Shown here piece after piece: positions 31,745 through 40,340 of a DNA stretch of 64,000 nucleotides; the stretch's first letter is position 1; each line of letters opens with the position of its first letter. The notes beneath the pieces are model-generated. The model made no database searches, had not been told where the DNA came from, and was given only the letters and a program-made list of their open reading frames with translations. Made by a program: the position numbers and the translations under genes. The stretch is from CAYUVH01 sp964448135 (lineage in GTDB: Bacteria > Verrucomicrobiota > Verrucomicrobiia > Limisphaerales > UBA8199): assembly GCA_964448135.1 (NCBI GenBank), contig CAYUVH010000044.1, forward strand, positions 3,735 through 67,734, given 5' to 3'.

Positions 31745-33202
31745 TCAAGGCCCGGTAACGACGCGGTAGTAGCGTCGGGTCAGATTGGTGGGGGAGTAAT
31801 CACTGTAGTCGAAGCTGCCGGTAACCGAGGTCGCATTGGTGGTCAAGGGTGACCACGAGGACAGATCGGTCGAGGTCTGAACCACACACGTAAGATTCGT
31901 CGCCGCAGTGACGTGTAACTGAACCGGGCCGCCGATGACCGGGAGCGACGCGTTGAGGTGGATGGGGGTCAGGGCTTTGCGGAGGTTGAGCCGTCCGCCG
32001 GTGCGACATTTGTTGTTGAGCGCGCCGAGTTTGTCCACGCCGGTCAGGAGGCGGGCGATGGTGGTCTGGTAGCTTTCGCCGGGAAACTCCGCCAGCAACA
32101 GCGCGAGCGCGCCGCTGACATACGCGGCGGCGAAGGAAGTGCCGGAATAAGATCCGACGTAGGACGAGTCCGAAGTGTTGTAGGTGGAGGTGATCGATTC
32201 GCCGGGAGCGGCGAGGTCCACGTTGGTCGCGCCGTAGTTCGAGAAGACGCCGAGGGCGTCGTTGCCGGCGGTGTAGGCGACGCTGACGATGTTGTCGATG
32301 TTGTAGGCGGCGGGGTAGGTGGGTTTGACGTCGATGTTCACGGCGGGGAAGACATTTCCGGCGGCGGTGACGAAGATGATGCCGGCGTCGCGCAGGGCGA
32401 GGATGGCGTTGGAAATGGCGAGCGAGGAATTCGTGCTGCTCCAGCTGGCATTGATGATGCGGGCGCCGTTGGTGCGGGCGAAATCCATGGAGGAAATGAT
32501 GTCCGAGTTCGTGCCCTGGTCCTGGCTGTTGAAGCACTTGCAGGCCATGAGCTGGACTTTCCAGGCGACGCCGACGACGCCTTTGCCGTTGTTGCCGAGT
32601 GCGCCGAGCGTGCCGGACATTTGGGTGCCGTGACCGTCCACGCTGTCGTCGGCGGGATCGTAGGTGCCGGTGATGGAATTCACGCCATTGCTGCCGTTGT
32701 AGGGGCTGACCCAGAGGTTGGACACGAGGTCTTCGTGGGTGTAACGAATGCCGGAATCCAGGACGGCGACGATGATGTTGCTGGCGGAGGTGATATTGTC
32801 CCAGCCGGCGGGCGCCTGGATTTGGTTGAGGCCCCAGAGCGTGCCATTGGTGTAATAGAAGTCGTTCGGGATCGTCGCGGTTTGCGCGAGGTAATCCGGC
32901 TCCGCGAATTCGACGAGGCCGCTTTGCTGGTAGCGCTCGATCAAGGAGGGGACGCTCTCACCTGGGGGCACAGACACGACCTGGATGCCGCCGAGATGTT
33001 TGTACGTATACAGAACGCCGGCATTATTTCCGGCGTTGAGACGCGCCAGGCTCTCGGGGCTCGCGGTAGCCCTGGGTTTGATAAGGATCCGCGTGCTGCT
33101 GAAGGGCGGGGCGGCTTTATCGGCCCCGGATGCGGGCGTGGAGAAGAGGACGCACAGGAAGATTAGCAGGCTGCCGGCTATTCTTCGAAGGAGCGTTTTC
33201 AC
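31745..33202 (-). CDS. Secreted S8-family serine peptidase (subtilisin-like)
   Basis: A 485-residue exoprotease. A signal peptide (GSLLIFLCVLFSTPASGA) is followed by an inhibitor-type propeptide. The catalytic triad is visible: Asp in IIVAVLDSGIRYTHED, His in SVDGHGTQMSGTL and Ser in YSGTSFAAAYVSGALA, with the oxyanion Asn near VTAAGNVFP. The C-terminus (VVQTSTDLSSWSPLTTN to RRYYRVVTGP) is a verrucomicrobial C-terminal module shared with other exoproteins in this window. It probably digests protein outside the cell. Confidence 0.93.
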   Translation of the reverse strand: MKTLLRRIAGSLLIFLCVLFSTPASGADKAAPPFSSTRILIKPRATASPESLARLNAGNNAGVLYTYKHLGGIQVVSVPPGESVPSLIERYQQSGLVEFAEPDYLAQTATIPNDFYYTNGTLWGLNQIQAPAGWDNITSASNIIVAVLDSGIRYTHEDLVSNLWVSPYNGSNGVNSITGTYDPADDSVDGHGTQMSGTLGALGNNGKGVVGVAWKVQLMACKCFNSQDQGTNSDIISSMDFARTNGARIINASWSSTNSSLAISNAILALRDAGIIFVTAAGNVFPAVNIDVKPTYPAAYNIDNIVSVAYTAGNDALGVFSNYGATNVDLAAPGESITSTYNTSDSSYVGSYSGTSFAAAYVSGALALLLAEFPGESYQTTIARLLTGVDKLGALNNKCRTGGRLNLRKALTPIHLNASLPVIGGPVQLHVTAATNLTCVVQTSTDLSSWSPLTTNATSVTGSFDYSDYSPTNLTRRYYRVVTGP

Positions 33203-33226
33203 GGGAAGCTCGAGACCGGGACGGCC

Positions 33227-33727
33227 TTATTTCTTGCGTGCAAACGTGACGCTGAAGGTCTGTTGCAGGGCGGCCTGGTAATACTCGCCAAAGAGCTGGT
33301 CGTGTTCCTTGTCGAGCGCCAGGCTGTAGGTACAACCAGGATAATTCTCGTCCCGGAGTTCGATGAACACCTTGGTGGCGCCTTCGCCGCGCATGGCGGC
33401 GGCGCGGGACACGTTGATGGGGTTGGGATTGAAGTAACCGACTTCCAATTTACCGTCGGGCGCGACGCTCTTGATATCGACCGTGTAGTCGCCGTCGGCG
33501 CGAAGCCATTTCCCCTGGAGTTGCGCGTAGTCGGCATTAACGGCCGGGGCTGCCGCAGCATTGGTGCTGGTGGCGGCTGGTGGGTTCGTGGCCGGTGGCG
33601 GATTTGGAGCCGGTTCCGCTTTCTTGTCGCAGCCGGACAACACGAAGGCCGCCAGCAAACAGACGGAGACCCTTTGGGGCAGGTTGAACGATGGTTTTTT
33701 CGGGGGAGTGGAAAGGCTCGGAATCAT
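33227..33727 (-). CDS. Lipoprotein of unknown function
   Basis: About 166 residues with lipobox LSGC near residue 33 and a Pro/Ala/Asn-rich linker (EPAPNPPPATNPPAA). A small domain follows with YAQLQGKWLRADGDYTVDIKSV and LFGEYYQAALQQTFSVTFARKK, resembling lipocalin-like or DUF-type beta proteins. Starts at 33727 or 33742 are both possible. It is 24 bases upstream of the peptidase start, so co-transcription is possible. Confidence 0.7.
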   Translation of the reverse strand: MIPSLSTPPKKPSFNLPQRVSVCLLAAFVLSGCDKKAEPAPNPPPATNPPAATSTNAAAAPAVNADYAQLQGKWLRADGDYTVDIKSVAPDGKLEVGYFNPNPINVSRAAAMRGEGATKVFIELRDENYPGCTYSLALDKEHDQLFGEYYQAALQQTFSVTFARKK

Positions 33728-33836
33728 AGCACGCTTGATCAATCATATAGGCGATGACCGGCAGGGGTTCAATCGTGAAGTTGTTTTTTAGAAATCCATT
33801 GGCACATATGCACAATCCGTCCTATAGTCACGGCGC

Positions 33837-34775
33837 GTGAAACGAAAAGTCGCGGGCCAGACTAAATCGAAGACGACCGCGGCCGGGAAAGCTCCCGGCC
33901 GGATTCATCCGATCATCATCTATCCGTTTCGTCATCCGGAGGATTTCAGCGATCTCGAGCAATTGTACGGGCTCGTGAAGAAGCTGGATTCGCAGCCTTC
34001 GGTATACGCCCGGCCGATCACGGTCATGGACCGGAAGACGCATTATTCGCGCACGCGCGATCGCAAGTTCCATTCATTCCGCGACAAGGTTGTGTCGCGT
34101 TATTCCGAGGTGCTCGATTCCTGGTCGGTGGACACGTGCCAGATGTGGTATGCGGGGATGGGCATGGCTTTCGAACGGGGTGGACCACGCGATGTATATT
34201 GGATGATCCCGGGCGATTTCAATTACGGCAGCCATGTGGGGCAGGAAGTGCTCGGGCGGCTGCATGATCTCCCGGAGATTTGCGTCGAGCTGAATCAGGA
34301 CGTTTGCATCGGGGAGATTGAAACCGATCATTCGAATCCGAAGCAGCTCATTGATACGTACGGGACGTTTGCCCTTTTGTACAATTGGTTTCCGTCCGAA
34401 GGTCGCGCCATCCGCCAGTATACCGAGCGTCCGCGCTCGGAGTTTTTTGCGGTGCGGCATTCGTTCCTGCGCGAGTTGTTGTCCCGTCGCTGGTACGCCT
34501 ACGAGCAAACGGTGGTGATGCTGTTGCAGGCGCTGTTGAGCGGGCGGCGCATCAGCCGGTTTTCGGTCGGTAACATTTCAGATCTGCCGCAGCGTCCGGA
34601 AAGTTTTGCTTCAGCAGTGCAGCAGGTGGAGCGCGCCGAGCGCGTGATGAAGTCGGTCTGGCGCGAGCGCCACGAAGACCGGCCCGGCTGGCGGAATGAA
34701 TACCGCCGGCTCGAGGCCCAGTCCGAGCAGGTCCTGCGCACGGCGCTGATCATTTTTGAGAATCTCCTGCGCTGA
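33837..34775 (+). CDS. Conserved-looking hypothetical protein next to CBM48 gene
   Basis: A 312-residue soluble protein read from GTG. After a basic leader it runs RIHPIIIYPFRHPEDFSDLEQLYGLV, then CQMWYAGMGMAFERGG, DVYWMIPGDFNYGSHVGQEVL, YNWFPSEGRAIRQY and a helical C-terminus. The strand/turn pattern with an IPGDFNY motif could be a glycosyltransferase-like fold, but I do not recognise the family. A CBM48 protein follows 35 bases later, so a role in glucan metabolism is possible, not shown. Confidence 0.7.
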   Translation: MKRKVAGQTKSKTTAAGKAPGRIHPIIIYPFRHPEDFSDLEQLYGLVKKLDSQPSVYARPITVMDRKTHYSRTRDRKFHSFRDKVVSRYSEVLDSWSVDTCQMWYAGMGMAFERGGPRDVYWMIPGDFNYGSHVGQEVLGRLHDLPEICVELNQDVCIGEIETDHSNPKQLIDTYGTFALLYNWFPSEGRAIRQYTERPRSEFFAVRHSFLRELLSRRWYAYEQTVVMLLQALLSGRRISRFSVGNISDLPQRPESFASAVQQVERAERVMKSVWRERHEDRPGWRNEYRRLEAQSEQVLRTALIIFENLLR

Positions 34776-34810
34776 TCCCCCCAGCGCCTCATTAGTCCAA
34801 AGTCCAAGCA

Positions 34811-35098
34811 ATGAATCCGAACTTAAGTGCCCATCGCAATTTACGTGCCGTCAATTTTATCTGCAACGCACCCACGGCGCAGTCCGTGAGCCTCGTCGGA
34901 GATTTCAATCACTGGGACCCGGTCAAAAATCCCATGCAAAAAATGCCGGATGGCGGCTGGCTGTTGCGCATCGAACTGCGCCACGGGCATCATCGCTATG
35001 CGTTCATGGTGGACGGCGTGCTGACGCTGGACCCGCGCGGGCAGGGGATTACGAGGAATGATCAGGGGCAGCGGGTATCACTGGTTCCCGTGAGCTAA
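34811..35098 (+). CDS. Single-domain CBM48 (glycogen-binding/isoamylase N-terminal) protein
   Basis: A 95-residue protein that is almost only a CBM48 domain: VNFICNAPTAQSVSLVGDFNHWDP, then MPDGGWLLRIELRHGHHRYAFMVDG. The GDFNHWD motif and HRYAFMVDG strand bind alpha-glucans in branching enzymes and AMPK beta. A free-standing copy probably targets partners to glycogen or recruits them. It belongs with the preceding hypothetical gene. Confidence 0.88.
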   Translation: MNPNLSAHRNLRAVNFICNAPTAQSVSLVGDFNHWDPVKNPMQKMPDGGWLLRIELRHGHHRYAFMVDGVLTLDPRGQGITRNDQGQRVSLVPVS

Positions 35099-35112
35099 CA
35101 GCGAAGGGGAAA

Positions 35113-35229
35113 GACGAAGCACGAATGTCGAATGACGAAGGAATTCCGAAGCGCGAAATTCGAAGGGCAGCGCTAGACTGCCAATTCTAGTTTCGAACTT
35201 CGAGCTTTTTTCGGAATTCGTGCTTCGTC
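35113..35229. repeat. 117-bp inverted-repeat element (GACGAAGCACGAAT ends)
   Basis: Left end GACGAAGCACGAAT and right end ATTCGTGCTTCGTC are reverse complements; inner blocks GGAATTCCGAA and TTCGGAATTC also pair. This is a miniature inverted-repeat-like element filling the gap between the CBM48 gene and the aldolase gene. One arm recurs at 6731-6780 inside a gene. Confidence 0.65.
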
Positions 35230-35247
35230 CTTTGCGCCTCCGGCGCA

Positions 35248-36255
35248 TCACTCCCAGATCTCGTTGTAGAAGCCGACGATGTCGCCCTTGGAGCCTTCCG
35301 CTTTGAATTTCATGGCGGAGCGGGGGTGGGCATTCAGGAAGCCGGTCAGCATGTAGGGCAGGTCGAAGCCCCAGAGGAGTTTCGCGCGCATGGGCTCGAT
35401 GGATTCCTGGACGCATTTCAGGATCGGGCGCAGGTCGTACTTCGGGTTGTGGAGGAAGCCGAGAAGCAGCTCCATCGGGCAATTGCCCGCGCCGCGACCG
35501 AGGCCGGCCATGGTGGCGTCGAGCATGTTGGCGCCGAGGACGATCGCTTCGATGGTGTTCGCGAAGGCGAGCTGGAGATTGTTGTGGGCGTGGATTCCGA
35601 CTTCCTTGCCGGCGGCTTTGCAGTGCTTGAGGTATTTCTTTACGAGGTATTGCACCTGTTCGCTGTAGAGGCCGCCAAAGCTGTCCACGACGTAGATGCC
35701 CAAGGCCTTGGATTCGGCGAGCATGGCCAGGCCTTCCTCGAGTTCGTACTCGGGCACGGTGGAGACGGCCATCAGGTTGACGGTGGTTTCGTAACCCTTC
35801 TTGTGGGCGTCCTCGACCATTTCGAGCGCGGTGGGAATCTGGCTGATGTAGGTCGCCACGCGCACCATGTCGATCACGCTGTCTTTTTTCGGCAGCAGAT
35901 CTTCATGGTAGTCGGTGCGTTCGGCGTCGGCCATGACGGCGAGCTTGAGCTCGGTTTTGTTGTCGCCGACGATGCGGCGGAGGTCTTCTTCGCGGCAATA
36001 TTTCCAGGCGCCATGTTCGCCGGGGGTGATGTTCTTGCGCGAGGCCTTGTAACCGAATTCCATGTAATCGATGCCGCCCTCGACGCAGGCCTGGTAAACG
36101 GCTTTGACGGTGGCATCGTCGAAATGGTGGTTGTTCATCAACCCGCCATCGCGGATGGTGCAGTCCAGCACTTTGATTTCGGGGCGGTAGGACAGCCAGC
36201 GGCCGGCGGCGCTTTTTTTGGACTTCTCGGTTTTGCTTTCAGACTTTTCGCTCAT
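35248..36255 (-). CDS. Aldolase/DRE-TIM metallolyase-type protein (HMGL-like)
   Basis: A 335-residue TIM-barrel protein with the DRE-TIM signatures: VLDCTIRDGGLMNNHHF, the metal-ligand HAHNN in EVGIHAHNNLQLAFANT, and GLGRGAGNCPMELLL. Its closest relatives by eye are the 4-hydroxy-2-oxovalerate aldolase-like and citramalate-like groups; the partner domain of HOA aldolase is missing, so the reaction is uncertain. A Lys/Ser-rich leader (EKSESKTEKSKKSAAG) precedes the barrel. Single gene, divergent from uxuA. Confidence 0.82.
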   Translation of the reverse strand: MSEKSESKTEKSKKSAAGRWLSYRPEIKVLDCTIRDGGLMNNHHFDDATVKAVYQACVEGGIDYMEFGYKASRKNITPGEHGAWKYCREEDLRRIVGDNKTELKLAVMADAERTDYHEDLLPKKDSVIDMVRVATYISQIPTALEMVEDAHKKGYETTVNLMAVSTVPEYELEEGLAMLAESKALGIYVVDSFGGLYSEQVQYLVKKYLKHCKAAGKEVGIHAHNNLQLAFANTIEAIVLGANMLDATMAGLGRGAGNCPMELLLGFLHNPKYDLRPILKCVQESIEPMRAKLLWGFDLPYMLTGFLNAHPRSAMKFKAEGSKGDIVGFYNEIWE

Positions 36256-36386
36256 ACATCAAGGGTCGCGTGCGCGCGGCGACAGAGCCGGTGGGCAAGC
36301 GGGGAATTAGCTGCGTTGCGGCGGGTAGAATAGGGAGATGGGAAGCGATGGCAAGCGTAACGAGGGGTAAAAGCGTGAATTATTTG

Positions 36387-36400
36387 AATTAGTTAATTCA
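36387..36400. promoter_or_regulatory. GAATTA-GT-TAATTC dyad upstream of mannonate dehydratase gene
   Basis: 6-bp perfect arms in the A+T-rich part of the 220-base divergent region between the aldolase-type gene and uxuA. A GntR-like operator is conceivable because such regulators often control uxu genes, but none is in the window. Confidence 0.3.
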
Positions 36401-36475
36401 GGTTAAACGTTTCATTATTGGGAATTTGGCAGATTTGTGCTGCGTTGTAGGTCAGGATTTGTTAGAGTGGCCGGC

Positions 36476-37549
36476 GTGAAACTTGGCTTGGGCCTGTATC
36501 GGCATCAACTGAATCGCGAGCACTACGATTTTGCGCGGCAATGCGGCTGCACGCATTTGGTCATTCACCTGGTGGATTACTTCCGGTCGTCGCGCAGCAA
36601 CCAACCCGGGGACCAGCCGGTGGGGGATGATACGGGCTGGGGATTGGCGGGCGACCCGGAGAGGCTGTGGTCGGCGGAGGAATTAAAGGCGATTCGCAAG
36701 GGGATCAATGAGGCGGGGTTGGAACTGGAGGCGATTGAGAATTTTGATCCGGCGCATTGGCATGATGTGTTGCTCGATGGGCCGCGCAAGGCGCAGCAAT
36801 TGGAGAATGTCAAAACGATCATCCGGAACGTGGGGGCTGCGGGGATTCCGATTTTTGGATACAATTTTTCGATTGCCGGAGTGGCGGGACGGGTGAAGGG
36901 GCGATTCGCGCGCGGCGGGGCGGAAGCGGTGGGGATGGATGGGCCGGTGGATAAACCACTGCCGAAGGGGATGGCGTGGAACATGGTTTATGATCGGAAC
37001 GCCGCGCCGGGAGTCGTGCCGAGCGCGACGTCCGAGGAGCTCTGGAAGCGGTGCAGGGATTTCCTGGACGCAGTGATTCCGGTGGCGGAGGAGGCGGGGG
37101 TGACGCTGGCGGCGCATCCGGATGATCCGCCGATGCCGACGATCCGCGGGCAGCCGCGTTTGGTGTTTCAGCCGGCGCTTTACCAGAAGTTGATTGATTT
37201 GAATCCCAGTCCGCGCAACGCGTTGGAGTTTTGCGTGGGGACGCTGGCGGAGATGACAGAGGGAAATGTGTATGAGGCGACGGAGCATTACAGTCGCCAG
37301 GGCAGGGTGGGGTATGTGCATCTGCGCAACGTGCGGGACAAGGTGCCGTATTATAAGGAAACGTTCATTGATGATGGGGCGGTGGATGTGTTGCGGGTGC
37401 TGAGGATTTTGAAGAAGAACGGGTACCAGGGCGTGGTGATTCCAGACCATGCGCCGCAAATGACGTGTGCGGCGCCGTGGCATGCGGGGATGGCGTTTGC
37501 GCTGGGGTATTTGCGGGCGGGGATGCAGGTGGTGGAGAAAGAAGCATGA
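36476..37549 (+). CDS. uxuA: Mannonate dehydratase
   Basis: A 357-residue protein starting at GTG (36476): MKLGLGLYRHQLNREHYDFA, as in UxuA-type mannonate dehydratases. It dehydrates D-mannonate to 2-keto-3-deoxygluconate in glucuronate catabolism. The metal-site motif is HPDDPP in LAAHPDDPPMPTIRGQPRL; the distal region has CVGTLAEM and GYVHLRNVRDKVPYYKETF. Slightly shorter than E. coli UxuA. An SDR reductase follows 135 bases later and may provide D-mannonate from fructuronate. A small hairpin repeat lies between. Confidence 0.9.
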   Translation: MKLGLGLYRHQLNREHYDFARQCGCTHLVIHLVDYFRSSRSNQPGDQPVGDDTGWGLAGDPERLWSAEELKAIRKGINEAGLELEAIENFDPAHWHDVLLDGPRKAQQLENVKTIIRNVGAAGIPIFGYNFSIAGVAGRVKGRFARGGAEAVGMDGPVDKPLPKGMAWNMVYDRNAAPGVVPSATSEELWKRCRDFLDAVIPVAEEAGVTLAAHPDDPPMPTIRGQPRLVFQPALYQKLIDLNPSPRNALEFCVGTLAEMTEGNVYEATEHYSRQGRVGYVHLRNVRDKVPYYKETFIDDGAVDVLRVLRILKKNGYQGVVIPDHAPQMTCAAPWHAGMAFALGYLRAGMQVVEKEA

Positions 37550-37590
37550 GGGTGGGGCGAGAGAGTTTGAGAGAACAGCGGGTATTTGGA

Positions 37591-37624
37591 CGTTGCTGCG
37601 GACAAGAATGTCCGCGCTCCGGGA
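37591..37624. repeat. Dispersed hairpin, copy C
   Basis: CGTTGCT, GCGGACA, AGAA, TGTCCGC, GCTCCGGGA. It shares flanks with copies A, B and D but carries a different stem that still pairs over 7 bp. Confidence 0.6.
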
Positions 37625-37684
37625 CAGTGGGGATGCAGGCGGTAGGAGAAAGAATAGGACGGATAGGACTGATAGAAGGCCAGT

Positions 37685-38443
37685 ATGAAGAATCCATTTT
37701 CACTTAAAGGCGAAACGGCACTGATTACGGGTGGCGGGAGCGGGCTGGGGTTTGGGATCGCGCGGTGTTTCGTGAAGGCGGGGGCGCGGGTTATTTTGGT
37801 GGGGCGGCGGCTCAATGTGCTGCAGGATGCAGCGAAGCAACTGGGGCCGGCGGCGAGTTGTGTTTCGCACGATATCACGGCGCCCACTGATGCGGAGAAA
37901 TGGATGAAGGGCGTGGCCCGGCGATATGGACCGATTACGATTCTGGCGAATAACGCGGGGATTCATCTCAAGAAGGCCGCCACCGAGACGACGACGTCGG
38001 AATTCAATGATATCCTGCAGACCAATGTCATTGCGGCGTTCAAGCTGACGCGCGCGGTGTTGCCCGACATGATGGAGCGCAAGCACGGCAATATACTTTT
38101 CACGGCTTCGATGGCTTCCTTGTTTGGTATTCCGCGCGTGGTGGCGTATGCGGCGGCGAAATCCGCTTATTTGGGGATGGTGCGGACGTTGGCGACGGAG
38201 TTGTCGGCGAGCGGGATTCGCGTGAACGCGGTGGCGCCGGGGTGGATCGATTCGGCGATGATGAGGAACGCGCTGGCGAATGATCCTGAACGGGCGAAAC
38301 GGATTCTAGGACGGACACCGATGCAGCATTTTGGCACGGCGGATGATGTCGGGCACGCAGCGACTTATCTTTGTTCGCCCGCGGCGGGTTTCGTCACGGG
38401 AGTGATTTTGCCGGTGGATGGCGGGGTGAGTATTGGGTTCTGA
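37685..38443 (+). CDS. SDR-family oxidoreductase, probable fructuronate/gluconate-type
   Basis: A 252-residue classical short-chain dehydrogenase: cofactor motif ITGGGSGLGFGIA, NNAG in ILANNAGIHLKK, catalytic Ser in ILFTASMAS and YAAAK as Tyr-x3-Lys. It ends GVILPVDGGVSIGF. The best family fit is gluconate 5-dehydrogenase or D-mannonate oxidoreductase-like enzymes. Next to uxuA it plausibly interconverts fructuronate and mannonate in place of a UxuB, which is inference from context. Confidence 0.88.
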   Translation: MKNPFSLKGETALITGGGSGLGFGIARCFVKAGARVILVGRRLNVLQDAAKQLGPAASCVSHDITAPTDAEKWMKGVARRYGPITILANNAGIHLKKAATETTTSEFNDILQTNVIAAFKLTRAVLPDMMERKHGNILFTASMASLFGIPRVVAYAAAKSAYLGMVRTLATELSASGIRVNAVAPGWIDSAMMRNALANDPERAKRILGRTPMQHFGTADDVGHAATYLCSPAAGFVTGVILPVDGGVSIGF

Positions 38444-38450
38444 GTCGGAA

Positions 38451-38517
38451 GGAACGCTCCAGTTAAAGGGATGGCTCGCCCTCACCCCGGCCCTCTCCCC
38501 CGGGGGAGAGGGAGGGC
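38451..38517. repeat. REP-like repeat (CCCTCACCCCGGCCCTC), copy 1
   Basis: GGAACGCTCC, a short spacer, GGCTCGCCCTCACCCCGG then CCCTCTCCCCC paired with GGGGGAGAGGG. A second copy is at 40667-40731. This class of repeat is widespread in bacteria. The 38518-38687 stretch shows no gene. Confidence 0.7.
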
Positions 38518-38687
38518 TGTCGGGTGGTTTCGGGAGTGGTGGCGTTTTGGCGGCTGTGGTCTGCGTTAGGTTGACGTAAGAACAGGGGCAGAGGGACCGC
38601 TTTCGCCTAGCTAGGGCGCGGCACGCTACGGCAGTCCAAAATCTGGAGGAATGTCGCGCGCGCTAATCTGTGATTGAATCGTCCAGA

Positions 38688-39026
38688 CTAGGACTTTCGC
38701 TTTCGAGCAGCCGATTTCTTTTTGGCCGGAATCGCCTGTGCGATCGCGCGCAGAATCGCCGCCAGATTGTGGATGCTGGTGAGGTGGCCTTCCTCGACGA
38801 TGTAGTGGGGCTTGGCGCCGGGATAGGGCTGGCCTTGCTCGCATTGATCCGCCAGTTCGGCGCTGGCGGGGACGATCTTGACGTACAGCAGATCATCGCA
38901 GACGAGGGCCACGACCTTGCCGTCCGCGTAGAGGGCGTACTCGCCGAACATGGGGCGCGCAGAGAAGGATTCCGGGGCGCGGAGTTTGGTCAGGATGAAC
39001 TCGATGGTTTCTTTGCGTGTGGCCAT
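38688..39026 (-). CDS. TfoX N-terminal domain protein
   Basis: A 112-residue protein: MATRKETIEFILTKLRA, then SFSARPMFGEYALYADGKVVALVCDDLLYVK, the TfoX-N core, and a C-terminal basic tail (PAKKKSAARKRKS). Stand-alone TfoX-N proteins are common and of unclear role; full TfoX regulates competence in gamma-proteobacteria. ATG at 39024-39026 places the conserved domain at the start; the longer frame adds 60 residues through repeat DNA and is rejected. Confidence 0.82.
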   Translation of the reverse strand: MATRKETIEFILTKLRAPESFSARPMFGEYALYADGKVVALVCDDLLYVKIVPASAELADQCEQGQPYPGAKPHYIVEEGHLTSIHNLAAILRAIAQAIPAKKKSAARKRKS

Positions 39027-39134
39027 GGCGGTTTGGTCGTTCGAGGGCGCATTTTGACTGTGCCTGGTTTGGATGAGCAAGCGTGTATCGGACTGAAGTG
39101 TAACCGATTGGTTAGCGAGAAACGGTTGCCGGGT

Positions 39135-39240
39135 GGCATCCTTATCGGATGCAGGAGTTTTCGATTCGGTGACCGGTGGTCTTTCCTCGCGGACTCGGAA
39201 CGACACATCGGCTACTTTATATCATCCCTTCGGGATGGGG
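39135..39240. repeat. About 104-bp dispersed repeat, copy 2
   Basis: Starts GGCATCCTTATCGGATGC as copy 1 does, has the ACCGGTGGT arm and CGGACTCGGAACGAC, and ends ATCCCTTCGGGAT. Compared with 27427-27530 the first hairpin is identical and the last differs but still pairs. The 39241-39568 interval has no convincing gene. Confidence 0.68.
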
Positions 39241-39568
39241 GCGATTGCGTGTGGGGTTGGACACTTAATGCCGCCATGGGGTTAAGGGGTGTTCAAATCC
39301 AGAAATCTGCGAAATGGGGAATGTATGGTTGGAAGCAGTTTGATGATTTTCAAGCGGAGGAGAGGTTGCGGGCGCTGCGGCTGGTCGGAGGACCGACACA
39401 GCCGCCGCCCGGGAGATGCAGCAGGATGCGAGATTTTGGTGTATATTTTGTCTGACGGGACGAATATGTTGCGCTTGTGGAAAATCAATCGCATGGACAG
39501 CTCACTGGCAAAGGCCTTCCGCATGCGCTGGTCGTCCCACAACTTGAACTTTTAACCATACACACATT

Positions 39569-39871
39569 ATGAGCCATAGAGATCATTCCCATACTGATGC
39601 GAGCCAACTGGCCGACGACGCCCGCGCGTTGATGGCTGCCACCGCCGACGTGGCCGGAGAGAAAGTCGCCGAAGCCCGCAAACGCCTGGCGGCCGCGCTG
39701 GAAAGCGCGAAAGAAATCGCGAGCAAGGTCAAAGACAAAGCCGTGGAAGGCGCGAAGGTCACGGACAAAACCATTCGCGAAAATCCTTATCAAGCGATTG
39801 CCGTCGGCGTCGGCATCGGGTTTCTGCTCGGGTATTTGATTGCGAACCGTCGTTCGCGCCGGGACGACTAG
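39569..39871 (+). CDS. DUF883 (ElaB/YqjD-type) membrane-anchored protein
   Basis: A 100-residue protein: an Ala/Lys-rich amphipathic helical stretch (ADDARALMAATADVAGEKVA), then ENPYQAIAVGVGIGFLLGYLI, a C-tail transmembrane helix, and RRSRRDD. E. coli YqjD of this family binds ribosomes and anchors them to the membrane in stationary phase. First gene of a three-gene set with a YqjE-like and a YqjK-like protein, the same order as in Enterobacteria. Confidence 0.85.
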   Translation: MSHRDHSHTDASQLADDARALMAATADVAGEKVAEARKRLAAALESAKEIASKVKDKAVEGAKVTDKTIRENPYQAIAVGVGIGFLLGYLIANRRSRRDD

Positions 39872-39953
39872 AGCGACCCTGGACGGAAGAACTGAAGCGG
39901 AAGGAACACGCCGGCAGAGATGCCGGCGCTCCCAGGACTAAACTAAAGCAACC

Positions 39954-40340
39954 ATGGATTCAGGGGCAGAGAGGCCAGGGCTGTTGGACGGCACGAAAGT
40001 GCTGGCGCGGCGGCTGATGGTAATCGGTGAAAACCGGTTGGAGCTGCTGCTGGTGGAATTGCAGGAGGAGCGGGCCAAGCTCCTGCACGGGGTGGTACTG
40101 GCCCTGGCGATCGCGACTTTCGGTTTGCTGGCGGGCATTGCGTTTTCGGCGCTGCTGGTGGTGCTCTTGTGGGACCGGTATCCGGTGGCGGTATTGGTGG
40201 CCTTGACGGTTCTATATACGGGAGCGGCAGTCGTGCTCTACGTGCGTTTGCAGGGATTCCTGCGCGACTGGAGAATGCTCTCGGCGACGCTCGACCAACT
40301 TCAAAAGGACCGCGCCGGTTTGGAATCCCTGCTCGAATGA
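39954..40340 (+). CDS. Phage-holin-family / DUF1469 (YqjE-like) membrane protein
   Basis: A 128-residue protein with GTKVLARRLMVIGENRLELLLVEL, two transmembrane helices (LALAIATFGLLAGIAFSALLVV and AVLVALTVLYTGAAVVLYV) and a C-terminal helix. Matches the holin-superfamily III / DUF1469 pattern seen in YqjE. Its stop overlaps the next gene (ATGA). Confidence 0.85.
   Translation: MDSGAERPGLLDGTKVLARRLMVIGENRLELLLVELQEERAKLLHGVVLALAIATFGLLAGIAFSALLVVLLWDRYPVAVLVALTVLYTGAAVVLYVRLQGFLRDWRMLSATLDQLQKDRAGLESLLE

Noticed and set aside
31958..33166. 402-codon open frame antisense to the subtilisin gene
   Set aside because: The subtilisin catalytic triad is intact on the minus strand; the antisense frame is a shadow.
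36256..36475. Start of uxuA at 36437
   Set aside because: The extra 13 residues are not conserved-looking; the GTG at 36476 begins MKLGLGLYRHQLNREH as expected for the family.
39270..39310. tRNA-like GTTCAAATCC T-loop
   Set aside because: No matching T-stem, acceptor stem or anticodon arm can be built around it.
39289..39555. 88-codon plus-strand frame before the DUF883 gene
   Set aside because: Arg/Gly/Ser-rich with no family likeness and no ribosome site; lies next to the dispersed repeat at 39135-39240.
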